The notes under the pieces are model-generated. The model was given only the letters and a program-made list of their open reading frames with translations, was not told the DNA's origin and searched no databases. Shown here in pieces: positions 1 to 6,625 of a DNA stretch of 28,531 nucleotides. The DNA is from a virus: the IMG/VR virus record IMGVR_UViG_3300031976_000422, positions 1 to 28,531 of that record; one strand, given 5' to 3'. A program made the position numbers and the translations under genes. Each line of letters begins with the position of its first letter. Within the stretch, counting starts at the first letter, position 1.

Positions 1-312
1 ACGCCTTGTACCAGAGAACTTATCACTCAAAGGTTCACTTGAAACCTCTGTTACTGGTTGTGCAGTGGGTGCTGGTTGTATACTTTCAATCGCAGAAATC
101 AAATCATTTACTTTTGAATTGGGGCCTACAGTAATACCAGAACCAACATAGTTTTTGACAAGATTAAAGTCATCACAGTTCATAGTAGGTGGATTACTTA
201 GTTTAAGTGTTCCACGTTCAACATTATCACTGCACTTAATCGTTACACTGTTTGCACTAGCAGCGGTACTAAAAAGTACCACTGCTGATGCGATCATAAT
301 AAAAGTCTTCAT
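1..312 (-). CDS. Exported protein, partial (3' end outside window)
   Basis: An open frame starts at 312 and runs off the left edge, giving 104 codons. The N-terminus (MKTFIMIASAVVLFSTAASA) looks like a signal peptide with an AxA-type cleavage site, so the product is probably exported. The mature part has two cysteines about 23 residues apart (IKCSDN and MNCDDF) that could form a disulfide. The gene begins 3 nt after the gp32 stop, so it is probably co-transcribed with gp32. I do not recognise the family. Confidence 0.75.
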   Translation of the reverse strand, partial: MKTFIMIASAVVLFSTAASANSVTIKCSDNVERGTLKLSNPPTMNCDDFNLVKNYVGSGITVGPNSKVNDLISAIESIQPAPTAQPVTEVSSEPLSDKFSGTRR

Positions 313-315
313 CAA

Positions 316-1227
316 TTAACCTTCTTCTGCAAGTTTTTCAAAATATGACATGGTGTCATCATCGTCTTCAGTATTACTCATTGATACTGTAGGAGCAGGC
401 TCCTCTTTCGTATCCACTACAGTTGCTGTAGAGGGTGAGTCATCAAATGCACTACCAGTTTGCATATCTGTTACATTACCAACTTTGGTAGTGCCTGACA
501 GAACTGTATTCAAACGAGTCTGCAATTCATCATAGGACTTGAAGTTAGTAGGAGCAGTAAACTCTGAAAGAGAATATTGTTTTCCCCAAATCTCTTCTAA
601 CTTCTCATCATCCTCAGCAAGAGCAGATGGTTTTTCAAACTCTGACTTGTCATAGTTCCAGTAACCATCTACCTTACGTAGTTTCAACTTGAAGTTTGCA
701 CCTTCCCAGAAATCAAATGGATTTACTGGAGTCTCATCTTCAAATGCAGGCTGCATTGTCTCCATGACCTTATCAAAGATTTTCTTACCATAGCGATAAA
801 GGAATACTTTACCTTCATTCTCTGGATTGGCACTATCTTTGACAACGTAGATGTTGGAGTAGTACTGCAACTTACGCTTCTGTCTACGTGCGATCTCTTT
901 ATCAGACTCTACACCAGAGTTCCAAAACTTGGAGTTTAATTCTGACACTGGATCATTTTGACTAATGGTAGTAAGAGAGTTCTCAATATACCATTGACCA
1001 GTTGGGCCTTGAAACGCATGGTTCCAAAGTTTTACCCAAGGAAGTTCTTCGTCCTTTGGTGCTGGAAGAAAACGAATGATAGCAAAACCATTACCAGTTT
1101 TGTCCATGACAGGTTTCCAGATACGTTCATCCACGTATGACTTCTTTTCTAGGGGTTTGTTTTCTTGTACTGCTGCACCGAGCAGTTTGTCCAACGAATT
1201 GGACTTCTTCATTGCGCTTAACGACAT
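316..1227 (-). CDS. 32: gp32 single-stranded DNA-binding protein
   Basis: This is the T4 gp32 homologue. It coats single-stranded DNA at the fork and coordinates polymerase, helicase loader and recombination proteins. The OB-fold core is clear: WNHAFQGPTGQWYIEN (near residues 68-83), VVKDSANPENEGKVFLYRYGKKIFDK, and FWEGANFKLKLRKVDGYWNYD. The tail is acidic (EDDDDTMSYFEKLAEE), as in the protein-interaction domain of the family. Length 303 aa is close to T4 (301). The T4 zinc ligands (one His, three Cys) are not kept; the whole protein has no cysteine. Start is set by AAGGAG six bases upstream of ATG. Its leader carries repeats and a sigma70-like promoter, listed separately. Confidence 0.96.
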   Translation of the reverse strand: MSLSAMKKSNSLDKLLGAAVQENKPLEKKSYVDERIWKPVMDKTGNGFAIIRFLPAPKDEELPWVKLWNHAFQGPTGQWYIENSLTTISQNDPVSELNSKFWNSGVESDKEIARRQKRKLQYYSNIYVVKDSANPENEGKVFLYRYGKKIFDKVMETMQPAFEDETPVNPFDFWEGANFKLKLRKVDGYWNYDKSEFEKPSALAEDDEKLEEIWGKQYSLSEFTAPTNFKSYDELQTRLNTVLSGTTKVGNVTDMQTGSAFDDSPSTATVVDTKEEPAPTVSMSNTEDDDDTMSYFEKLAEEG

Positions 1228-1233
1228 ATGTAT

Positions 1234-1275
1234 CTCCTTATGTTATCGTATGTAATCGTATGTTTTATTGTATGT
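1234..1275 (-). repeat. Tandem ~10-nt repeats in the gp32 leader
   Basis: Read on the minus strand, the leader has four consecutive units: ACATACAATAAA, ACATACGATT, ACATACGATA and ACATAAGGAG. The last contains the ribosome binding site. The stretch is A-rich and looks unstructured. T4 gp32 represses its own translation by binding an unstructured A/U-rich leader segment next to a pseudoknot. These repeats sit where such a binding site would be. The role is inference. Confidence 0.6.
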
Positions 1276-2062
1276 TTAATATATCACAAAGTTTTTCTTT
1301 TGTCAAGTACCTTATGTTTTTTTCTAGGAAAACACCGTCTTCCTCATGATCAACCCAATAAAATTTAGTATCAGGAAACTCATTAAAAACAATACCTAAC
1401 TGTTTCATCCAGCTAACTGGCGTGAACCCTCTCGCATCTTCGGGAAAATAATAGTCAGTTCCCTTATAGATGTTATTTATAAGTTTATTTGGTGAGCTTA
1501 AATCAAACCCTACCATGTATACTTCTTTCGCACCATCCTGACAAGCGAGATGTAGTGCAGTAGTACCAGCTGCCCACTTCTTCGGAAAGTCAATGTCCTT
1601 TATACTATCATCCTCGTTAACATAGGTAATCCAGACACCAACATCTTTACCCATTTTAATTTGTAAGTCTTTCATATCAAGATTAGGAAACTGTTCAGTT
1701 GCAGATTTAATTTTTTCTGCCCTAAGCTTAGGATCAGCACCAGCAATTACACACTGATCTGTAACTTTTTTACTTTTATGAACAAAGTCTTCTGCAAAAT
1801 CAGCGGTCATCAATAATCCATCTACAACACTTGCTGGAAGTATATTCCAATCTGCAAACCAACACTGATTCCATTTATGGTATCCTGAGTCATATATTTC
1901 TTGTTGTATACCATGATCTATTGCAACAAGGTTATTAACATCACCATCACGATAGATTGCATTACAACCCCATGTGATTACATCATTGGTGACTATTTTC
2001 TTTTCACTTGGATTGAACCAAGCCCTAGACTCACCATTACCTAGAACTAAATGTTTAGTCAT
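1265..2062 (-). CDS. DUF115 / GT42-like protein (putative)
   Basis: This 265-aa protein opens with a strand-glycine loop (LVLGNGESR, residues 5-13). It has a second conserved-looking block near the middle, GTTALHLACQDGAKEVYMVGFDLS. That pair resembles the DUF115 / sialyltransferase-like (GT42) proteins, where a GNG(P/E)S loop and a G(T)xxLhLAxxxGxxEIyLiGfDls block form the nucleotide-binding fold. A sugar-transfer or surface-modification role is possible but not shown. The start ATG overlaps the stop of the 56-aa gene upstream, so translation is probably coupled. The gp32 promoter lies in its 3' end. Confidence 0.6.
   Translation of the reverse strand: MTKHLVLGNGESRAWFNPSEKKIVTNDVITWGCNAIYRDGDVNNLVAIDHGIQQEIYDSGYHKWNQCWFADWNILPASVVDGLLMTADFAEDFVHKSKKVTDQCVIAGADPKLRAEKIKSATEQFPNLDMKDLQIKMGKDVGVWITYVNEDDSIKDIDFPKKWAAGTTALHLACQDGAKEVYMVGFDLSSPNKLINNIYKGTDYYFPEDARGFTPVSWMKQLGIVFNEFPDTKFYWVDHEEDGVFLEKNIRYLTKEKLCDILNIQ
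1278..1306 (-). promoter_or_regulatory. sigma70-like promoter for gp32
   Basis: TTGACA at 1306-1301 and TATATT at 1283-1278 are separated by 17 nt. The promoter lies inside the last codons of the upstream gene and gives gp32 its own early transcription start just before the leader repeats. Confidence 0.75.
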
Positions 2063-2225
2063 TTACTCTGTCTCGTAATTCTTGTACACGATTTTCTAAA
2101 ACACTTACGGCTGTTCGTAAATGCTTTGTGTCACTATCTGTATATCTACTTTTTATTACAGCAATTTCTTCCATCAAAACAATAATTTTATCTACAGTCA
2201 CTATATTACTTTCATTGTTATACAT
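2055..2225 (-). CDS. Small coiled-coil protein, 56 aa
   Basis: A short frame sits between thyX and the GT-like gene. It starts MYNNESNIVTVDKIIVLMEE and ends with a heptad-like helix (AVSVLENRVQELRDRVND). GGAGG lies 9 bases before the ATG, inside the end of thyX. Its ATG overlaps the thyX stop region, and its own stop overlaps the next start. The family is not recognised. The tight coupling on both sides and the strong ribosome binding site support it as real. Confidence 0.75.
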   Translation of the reverse strand: MYNNESNIVTVDKIIVLMEEIAVIKSRYTDSDTKHLRTAVSVLENRVQELRDRVND

Positions 2226-2895
2226 CTCTTAGTGCCTCCCATGAGTTTGGAAATAGTTCTTTTGCAAGAACATCAATTTGGTCTGCAACCATTTGGGTTT
2301 CAACTTGAGTATCTGGTTTGCATCGTAGGTTGCATACACGAGCAAATGCCATTAAAGTACCACTCCAATACCATTCTGTATACATTGATTGTGGTAGAAC
2401 CATTCGAGCCATCTCTGGTGCAATTTTCATTTTTAACATATTTTCGTAACATTGTTTTGCCCATCCATGAATTGCAGTTACACTAGGCATAGCATCAGAA
2501 CTAACATCATACTTTATAGTTTTATCAGAGGAACCCTGTTTTTTGTCCTCTGCTGCAAGACGCCATTCAGTAGGTTCATAGAACTCTACTTCACTATCTA
2601 CATAACGTCTGGATACTTCGTTCCACACTAAACCAACCTGATGTTTAACCAGTTGTCTTGCAACAAAGATTGGAGCCTTAACATGAAACTGCATAGACGC
2701 ATGACCAAAGGGACTCCAGTGATTGTGCTTTGCAAGATACTTAATTAGGCGTTCATCCCCCTCACTCAACAATCCCTCTACAGGGCCTTCAGCAAAAGGC
2801 ATTGTTCCCCATTCAGACGTTTTTGAAAAAGATACACGGGCAGCATTAACAACAGTCAAATCACTTCCCATGTGATCTATTAGTTTTACTTTCAT
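2218..2895 (-). CDS. thyX: ThyX flavin-dependent thymidylate synthase
   Basis: ThyX makes dTMP from dUMP with FAD, NADPH and methylene-tetrahydrofolate. It is common in marine phages that need extra dTTP. The signature region reads RQLVKHQVGLVWNEVSRRYV, a variant of the family RHRxxSxNxxSxR motif with KHQ in place of RHR. A second block, RMVLPQSMYTEWYWSGTLMA, matches the family's C-terminal active-site helix. Length is 225 aa. I start at ATG 2895, which has AGGAG five bases upstream. The longer open frame would run through the neighbouring tRNA. Confidence 0.93.
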   Translation of the reverse strand: MKVKLIDHMGSDLTVVNAARVSFSKTSEWGTMPFAEGPVEGLLSEGDERLIKYLAKHNHWSPFGHASMQFHVKAPIFVARQLVKHQVGLVWNEVSRRYVDSEVEFYEPTEWRLAAEDKKQGSSDKTIKYDVSSDAMPSVTAIHGWAKQCYENMLKMKIAPEMARMVLPQSMYTEWYWSGTLMAFARVCNLRCKPDTQVETQMVADQIDVLAKELFPNSWEALRDV

Positions 2896-2909
2896 ATTCA
2901 CTCCTAAAA

Positions 2910-2984
2910 TGGTGCCGGTGGTAAGAATCGAACTCACAACCTATTGCTTACAAAGCAATTGCTCTACCGTTGAGCTACACCGGC
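2910..2984 (-). tRNA. tRNA-Thr(TGT), CCA encoded
   Basis: A complete cloverleaf reads on the minus strand. The acceptor stem GCCGGTG pairs with CACCGGC, followed by discriminator A and an encoded CCA. The anticodon loop is TTTGTAA with stem ATTGC/GCAAT, so the anticodon is UGU (Thr, ACA codons). The T-loop is TTCGATT. It lies between the 77-aa gene and thyX. Confidence 0.96.
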
Positions 2985-2992
2985 AATTCCAC

Positions 2993-3226
2993 TTATCCTC
3001 GCTTTTTGAAGCGGTCATGTCTACGAGGAGAATACCCCTTAGGCCATGCTGGTTGTCGTGATGCAAGTTTAGTAACTCGCTGACCTAACTCATCGTTTTT
3101 AACGACAAGTTGAGCATTGTCAAATTGCAATGCCTTGATTTGGTTCTCAAGAGTAACAACTTTACCCTCAAAAAACCCTTCTTCTCTTACGGCAGGATTA
3201 CCGTCAAGATGTACAGTGATTTCCAT
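2993..3226 (-). CDS. Coiled-coil protein with basic tail, 77 aa
   Basis: Residues about 22-55 form a likely coiled coil (KVVTLENQIKALQFDNAQLV...). They are followed by a Pro/Arg/Lys-rich tail (YSPRRHDRFKKRG) that could bind nucleic acid. The ATG shares a base with the gp59 stop (TAATG), so it is translated with gp59. The family is not recognised. Confidence 0.75.
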   Translation of the reverse strand: MEITVHLDGNPAVREEGFFEGKVVTLENQIKALQFDNAQLVVKNDELGQRVTKLASRQPAWPKGYSPRRHDRFKKRG

Positions 3227-3804
3227 TAACTGGACTCCTCTATAAGTTTCAATAATTTCATTCTATACCTTTCGGCATCAATTGTCAAGAACCCTTTGTA
3301 ATTTTTCATAAGTTTTTTTACATCAGGCCACACAAAATCATCCCATACTAACTCCTTATCCCATTTATTACTAAATTCAACAAGTTCATCCAATATAATC
3401 ATAGTCTCAATGGAGACTCTTTTACCCAAATATTCTTTTAACAATGTAGGATGGTTATCATTTTTACACTCAAAAAGAGGTTCAAAGTTCTTGACAAACG
3501 GCTGCAACTCTTGAGAGAAGAGTTCATAGAACATCTTTCTTCGTTGCATCCATTCTTCATAATTTTTGGTGTTAAAGTTTGCAATGTATCCGTCACGTTC
3601 TTTAATAAAGTTTGATACAAAATAATTGAGGACTTCTTTATCATCATACCTAGTAGCAGTTTTGACAAAGAAAATGCGGTCTTTCCGTTTCCAGAATGAA
3701 TCTCTAGAAACTTTTGTTTTACCACTAAATCTGTGGTAATCATAATCACCTTTGAAGTGAGCTTTCAAGGCACAATACATTAGATAGGTATCAACTGCTT
3801 GCAT
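3226..3804 (-). CDS. 59: gp59 replicative helicase loader
   Basis: Homologue of T4 gp59, which loads the gp41 helicase onto gp32-coated DNA at forks and recombination intermediates. The T4-like blocks are TYLMYCALKAHFKGDYDYHRF, the basic SRDSFWKRKDRIFFVK, and the C-terminal LVWDDFVWPDVKKLMKNYKGFLTIDAERY. At 192 aa it is a little shorter than T4 (217). There is no clear ribosome binding site before this ATG, but the N-terminus aligns with the T4 protein from here. It lies near gp33 and gp32, as in T4. Confidence 0.88.
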   Translation of the reverse strand: MQAVDTYLMYCALKAHFKGDYDYHRFSGKTKVSRDSFWKRKDRIFFVKTATRYDDKEVLNYFVSNFIKERDGYIANFNTKNYEEWMQRRKMFYELFSQELQPFVKNFEPLFECKNDNHPTLLKEYLGKRVSIETMIILDELVEFSNKWDKELVWDDFVWPDVKKLMKNYKGFLTIDAERYRMKLLKLIEESS

Positions 3805-3807
3805 AAT

Positions 3808-4017
3808 TTATTCTGGTTTTTTAAGTTTCCAAAAGATATAAGGCTCTTCACCCTCGACTTGTGCTGATATAGATTTGGCACTAGGATCAAGAGATTGTTT
3901 ACCAACATAATTCCACTCATAACCCTCATTAACTTGTTTTTCGACTTGATCGAAAAATTCTTGATTATCCACTGCAAATAATCCACTAAAAAGTGCTATC
4001 ACTAATATTGTTCCCAT
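3808..4017 (-). CDS. Small protein with N-terminal hydrophobic segment, 69 aa
   Basis: The first 16 residues (MGTILVIALFSGLFAV) form a hydrophobic helix that could be a signal peptide or anchor. A soluble acidic part follows (EFFDQVEKQVNEGYEWNYVGKQ ... YIFWKLKKPE). It sits between gp33 and gp59. The family is not recognised. Confidence 0.7.
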   Translation of the reverse strand: MGTILVIALFSGLFAVDNQEFFDQVEKQVNEGYEWNYVGKQSLDPSAKSISAQVEGEEPYIFWKLKKPE

Positions 4018-4027
4018 AATATATTCC

Positions 4028-4243
4028 TTATACTGGTAGTTGTGCGTGTCTAGGAAGGAAATTCAAATCTCTTGCATTTGCTTCAATCTTTTGTTTAAGT
4101 GCTTTAGATATCAAATTACCTACTGTGTCTGGTTCGATACCTTCATTCTTACAATACCAAAGTACTGCTTCCATGTGTGTAATTCTTTTTTCTTGTGCGA
4201 TACTCTCTATTTTAAGAGAGAATGTTTTAGTTGTATTCATCAT
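4028..4243 (-). CDS. 33: gp33 late-transcription co-activator
   Basis: T4 gp33 bridges RNA polymerase and the sliding clamp so that the gp55 sigma can use late promoters. This 71-aa protein matches the conserved core of T4 gp33: MEAVLWYCKNEGIEPDTVGNLISKALKQKIEANARDLNFLP against the T4 segment around SYLEATTAFLEENSIPETQFAKFI. The N-terminal extension of T4 gp33 is missing, as in other marine relatives. The start overlaps the iscU stop (TAATG). The position just upstream of gp59 and gp32 supports the call, and exact TATAAATA motifs in the window fit a working late system. Confidence 0.82.
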   Translation of the reverse strand: MMNTTKTFSLKIESIAQEKRITHMEAVLWYCKNEGIEPDTVGNLISKALKQKIEANARDLNFLPRHAQLPV

Positions 4244-4641
4244 TAGTCCTGTTTGTTCAATTCACTTCTTTTAGTTTTATAGTCAGCGACTGCGGCCTTA
4301 ATTGCATCTTCAGCGAGAACTGAGCAATGAATCTTAACAGGCGGTAGTGCTAATTCTTTTGCAATATCTTTGTTTGTTATAACCGTTGCTTCGTCTAATG
4401 TCTTACCCTTGATCCATTCAGTTACAAGGGAACTTGAGGCTATTGCAGAACCACAACCAAAAGTTTTAAAACAAGCATCTTTTATGATACTGTCCTCATC
4501 AACCCTAATTTGTAATTTCATAACATCACCGCAAGCAGGCGCACCAACTAGGCCAGTACCTACGTTATCTTCATTCTTATCTAAAGACCCAACATTACGT
4601 GGATTTTCATAGTGATCTAATAACTTGTTACTATATGCCAT
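4243..4641 (-). CDS. iscU: IscU-type Fe-S cluster assembly scaffold
   Basis: A full-length IscU (132 aa, host proteins about 128). On IscU the cysteine desulfurase IscS and an iron donor build [2Fe-2S] clusters, which are then passed on with HscA/HscB. All cluster ligands are present at the positions of E. coli IscU: Cys37 and Asp39 (PACGDV), Cys63 (FGCGSA), His105 and Cys106 (IHCSVLAED). The HscA recognition motif LPPVK is at 99-103. It is therefore likely to be active with host partners, not a relic. It shares bases with the gp33 start. No IscS, HscA or ferredoxin gene is seen in the window. Confidence 0.95.
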   Translation of the reverse strand: MAYSNKLLDHYENPRNVGSLDKNEDNVGTGLVGAPACGDVMKLQIRVDEDSIIKDACFKTFGCGSAIASSSLVTEWIKGKTLDEATVITNKDIAKELALPPVKIHCSVLAEDAIKAAVADYKTKRSELNKQD

Positions 4642-4660
4642 TTTTTATTCCTTTAAAAGT

Positions 4661-4680
4661 GAGGGTTAACCATGACCCTC
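4661..4680 (-). terminator. Possible weak terminator hairpin between HTH gene and iscU
   Basis: On the minus strand GAGGGT and ACCCTC form a 6-bp stem with an 8-nt loop, followed by ACTTTTAAAGG. The short T run makes it a weak terminator or a leader hairpin of iscU. Confidence 0.35.
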
Positions 4681-4712
4681 GGCGTGTGTATTAAGGCACA
4701 ACCCCCTTTGCA

Positions 4713-4970
4713 TTACGCTGTGCGTAGTGCTGCATAACCAGCAGCAACAACTGCTCGTGTTGGTGTACCAATCATATACTTCATATATGTTTCACCATCA
4801 AAAGATGATACACGCTTGTTCAAATAGATTGAAAATCCTTCTGAACGAAGTTTGCTAATAACTGCACGAACATTCTTAACACCATAACGTGCTGAAATCT
4901 GTTTAGCGGTTAGTTCTGCACCATTCTCTAGTGCAGCTGCGACCTTTGCGGTCTGTGTAGTAGTAGTCAT
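4713..4970 (-). CDS. Small winged-helix/HTH DNA-binding protein, 85 aa
   Basis: The protein reads like a single helix-turn-helix domain. LTAKQISARYGVKNVRAVISKLRSEGFSIYL (residues about 20-50) gives helix, turn, recognition helix and wing. It ends in a short alanine-rich helix (TRAVVAAGYAALRTA). Such proteins are frequent in marine T4-like phages and are presumed regulators; targets are unknown. It lies directly downstream of the tmRNA, in the position T4 uses for dsbA, but I see no sequence similarity to DsbA. AAGGA precedes the start. Confidence 0.8.
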   Translation of the reverse strand: MTTTTQTAKVAAALENGAELTAKQISARYGVKNVRAVISKLRSEGFSIYLNKRVSSFDGETYMKYMIGTPTRAVVAAGYAALRTA

Positions 4971-5024
4971 TTAAATGTTTTCCTTAACATTACAAATAAG
5001 CTGGAAACATTCCAACTTTTAAAG

Positions 5025-5058
5025 TGGTAGTTTTTAGTCCTATAAAAGAGAACTACCA
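5025..5058 (-). other. Hairpin downstream of tmRNA
   Basis: TGGTAGTT (5058-5051) and AACTACCA (5032-5025) form an 8-bp stem with an 18-nt loop on the minus strand. It follows the tmRNA 3' region and precedes the HTH gene. It may end the tmRNA transcript or protect its 3' end, but no T-run follows. Confidence 0.45.
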
Positions 5059-5064
5059 AACTCA

Positions 5065-5477
5065 TTAAGTGTCGATATAGCAATAGGTTGCCGTCACTTA
5101 AATTAAGTGGGGATGTTTCTGTTGCTAAGTACATCCCCGAAACTCCATGAGATTATGCAGCTAGTGCAAAATCTTCAATTTGCAAATTATCGTTTGCGTT
5201 TAGTGTTTTGACCATTAACGGAGTCATCCGACAATTCTCCACTTCTCTAATCAACACCTGTCGATCCTAGTTCGCCCCCATCAAAAGTAGACCAGCTTCC
5301 GAAAATATCAATGCACTTCAATCTTCTACTGAATTTAATCGTCCCAAATCTATTGACTAAGGAGCTACCTTAAATCTCATTTAGCTGACGCTCAGATTTG
5401 CTAGTCTACTTATGGTGGAGGCGTTGGGTACTGCCCCCAAGTCCAATCTGCCTTTCAATCTGCTTCATCGAACTGTA
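5065..5477 (-). ncRNA. ssrA: Circularly permuted (two-piece) tmRNA
   Basis: tmRNA rescues stalled ribosomes by acting as tRNA-Ala and then as a message for a degradation tag. Here the gene order is permuted. The 3' acceptor part comes first, with T-arm TTGGG/CCCAA and then CGCCTCC-A-CCA ending at 5413. A spacer follows (5412-5280). Next comes the 5' part, starting GGGGGCG at 5279 with GAACTAGGATCGACAGG (D-arm region), then a tag frame. GGGGGCG pairs with CGCCTCC over 7 bp and keeps the G3:U70 alanine identity pair. The spacer ends AAGTAGACTAGC and GCTGGTCTACTT pair over 12 bp, extending the acceptor stem as in precursors cut into two pieces. After the tag are a stem GGGGATGT/ACATCCCC and a further long hairpin (5101-5065). 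Outer ends are estimates. No smpB is seen, so host SmpB is presumably used. Confidence 0.93.
5153..5197 (-). other. tmRNA tag reading frame (ANDNLQIEDFALAA)
   Basis: The resume codon GCA at 5197 opens 14 codons encoding ANDNLQIEDFALAA, then TAA. The ANDN start resembles alphaproteobacterial tags. The ALAA end is the usual ClpXP degradation signal. The frame lies 82 nt after the mature 5' end, where a tag is expected. Confidence 0.93.
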
Positions 5478-5481
5478 ACTA

Positions 5482-5512
5482 TATTTATACCACATCTAAT
5501 TTAAAAAGTCAA
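5482..5512 (-). promoter_or_regulatory. tmRNA promoter: overlapping sigma70 and T4-late motifs
   Basis: TTGACT at 5512-5507 is followed after 17 nt by TATAAA at 5489-5484. The same bases extend to an exact T4 late motif TATAAATA at 5489-5482. The tmRNA could thus be made early by host sigma70 and late by the phage-modified polymerase. The predicted start is near 5477. Confidence 0.75.
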
Positions 5513-5520
5513 GTGCTTTT

Positions 5521-5949
5521 TTATAAAGATGTTCCTTTTGTCGTATTTTTAAAGTTTCCAACACCTACTAATAATATACATAAAAGTCTTTCTTCTAATG
5601 GCATCTGTTCAAACACTGTAAAGCTTCCAGTTTCATTATTATATGTAATTGTTACCATTGGAATAATATGATCACCTGTAGTTGGATGTAAAGCTTTACT
5701 CTGTCCTAAAAATACTGGCCTCTCACCAAATTTAGTATACATATTGTTTAGAATAGCATCTGCTCTTCCACACACAACAGGTTTACTACTATTAACAAGT
5801 TGGCCAGACTCTATTGGTTTGTCCTTAAAAGGGTTTACTATTGAGATTTTTTTATTGATAGTTTCTAGCTTTGTTTCTGTATCAGACGATTGAGTTGTTT
5901 GACAACCCACTATCAGAAACATCGCCATCAACAAGGATAGGTGTTTCAT
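5521..5949 (-). CDS. Lipoprotein, 142 aa
   Basis: The N-terminus MKHLSLLMAMFLIVGCQT is a lipoprotein signal with lipobox (IVGC). The mature part has two more cysteines (VVCGRAD and LLCILL) and no family that I recognise. I start at the MKH methionine; three more codons are open upstream. Its first 68 nt overlap the end of the PD-(D/E)XK gene in another frame. It ends just before the tmRNA promoter. Confidence 0.72.
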   Translation of the reverse strand: MKHLSLLMAMFLIVGCQTTQSSDTETKLETINKKISIVNPFKDKPIESGQLVNSSKPVVCGRADAILNNMYTKFGERPVFLGQSKALHPTTGDHIIPMVTITYNNETGSFTVFEQMPLEERLLCILLVGVGNFKNTTKGTSL

Positions 5950-6625
5950 TCTGCACACTCCATTCGGTAACTGTTTCCTCTAACATAGGAAGATACTTGT
6001 CTTTGTTCTTTATAAATTCTTGAACAGTGCCATCCTCAGTTACCACAAGAATGACTACTTGATTTATTTCAATTCCTGTTCTTTCACCAAACATTTCTGC
6101 ATACGCTGAACCTTGTATGTAGTAGTTTTCATTCCAAGCCTCAGTTCGTTCTTTAGTAGACGTTTTGAAATCAATAATAGATGAAACACCTTTGTACTCT
6201 GCAATACAATCAACTCGGCCTGCAACCTTATATTTATCACTATAGAGTCCTGCTTCTTGTGCATAGATGTTATCTATATTACACAATACTCCTCTTCTTA
6301 GTCTTTTGAATAAACACCAAGGAAGAAAATTCTTTGCGTGTTCTGCAAACTTTTCTGGAGATTCATTGTGCATATTATTAAGGTAGTCTTCACACATATG
6401 GTGAACCTTCGTACCTCTTGCAGCGGCAGTTCTTGCGATATGGTTTGCAACTTGTTCACCGACACGTTTACGCCACTCAAACAATCCTTGTTTATTACGG
6501 ACTGATAGAACAGTAGTTATAGAAGGATACTTATTTCCTTCTGGCGTTACATAAAATCTTTTACGATTTATCGTTTCTGTTGTAAGTTCTTGTAGTTTCA
6601 CTGGTATGTGATTGTAGTTCATCAT
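5882..6625 (-). CDS. PD-(D/E)XK exonuclease (Cas4/RecB-like)
   Basis: A 247-aa nuclease with the full PD-(D/E)XK core: His76 (KVHHMCED), Asp139 (VAGRVDCIAEYKG), Asp152-Phe-Lys154 (SIIDFKTSTK), and the downstream helix YYIQGSAYAEMF that carries the family Gln and Tyr. Similar proteins in marine T4-like phages are annotated as exonucleases and probably act in recombination or host DNA breakdown. The N-terminal RKRFYVTPEGNKYPSITTVLS is a usual start of this family and supports the chosen ATG. Confidence 0.87.
   Translation of the reverse strand: MMNYNHIPVKLQELTTETINRKRFYVTPEGNKYPSITTVLSVRNKQGLFEWRKRVGEQVANHIARTAAARGTKVHHMCEDYLNNMHNESPEKFAEHAKNFLPWCLFKRLRRGVLCNIDNIYAQEAGLYSDKYKVAGRVDCIAEYKGVSSIIDFKTSTKERTEAWNENYYIQGSAYAEMFGERTGIEINQVVILVVTEDGTVQEFIKNKDKYLPMLEETVTEWSVQNETPILVDGDVSDSGLSNNSIV

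Noticed and set aside
1474-1481. TATAAATA on the minus strand inside the GT/DUF115-like gene
   Set aside because: Exact late motif but far inside coding sequence in an AT-rich genome, with no gene start near. Treated as chance.
2896-2937. Longer N-terminus for ThyX (MSSILTTGTILGVN...)
   Set aside because: It would be translated from the tRNA-Thr gene. The methionine at 2895 has a good RBS and fits the family.
3262-3289. TTGACA followed by TATAGA in gp59
   Set aside because: The spacer is only 15 nt and the bases are fixed by the conserved LTIDAERYRM codons.
4713-4970. Calling the HTH protein DsbA because of its place near gp33
   Set aside because: The size is similar, but I see no sequence match to T4 DsbA, and the domain is a different HTH.
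5025-5058. Calling the hairpin after the tmRNA a Rho-independent terminator
   Set aside because: There is no T-run after the stem on the minus strand, so it is reported only as a hairpin.
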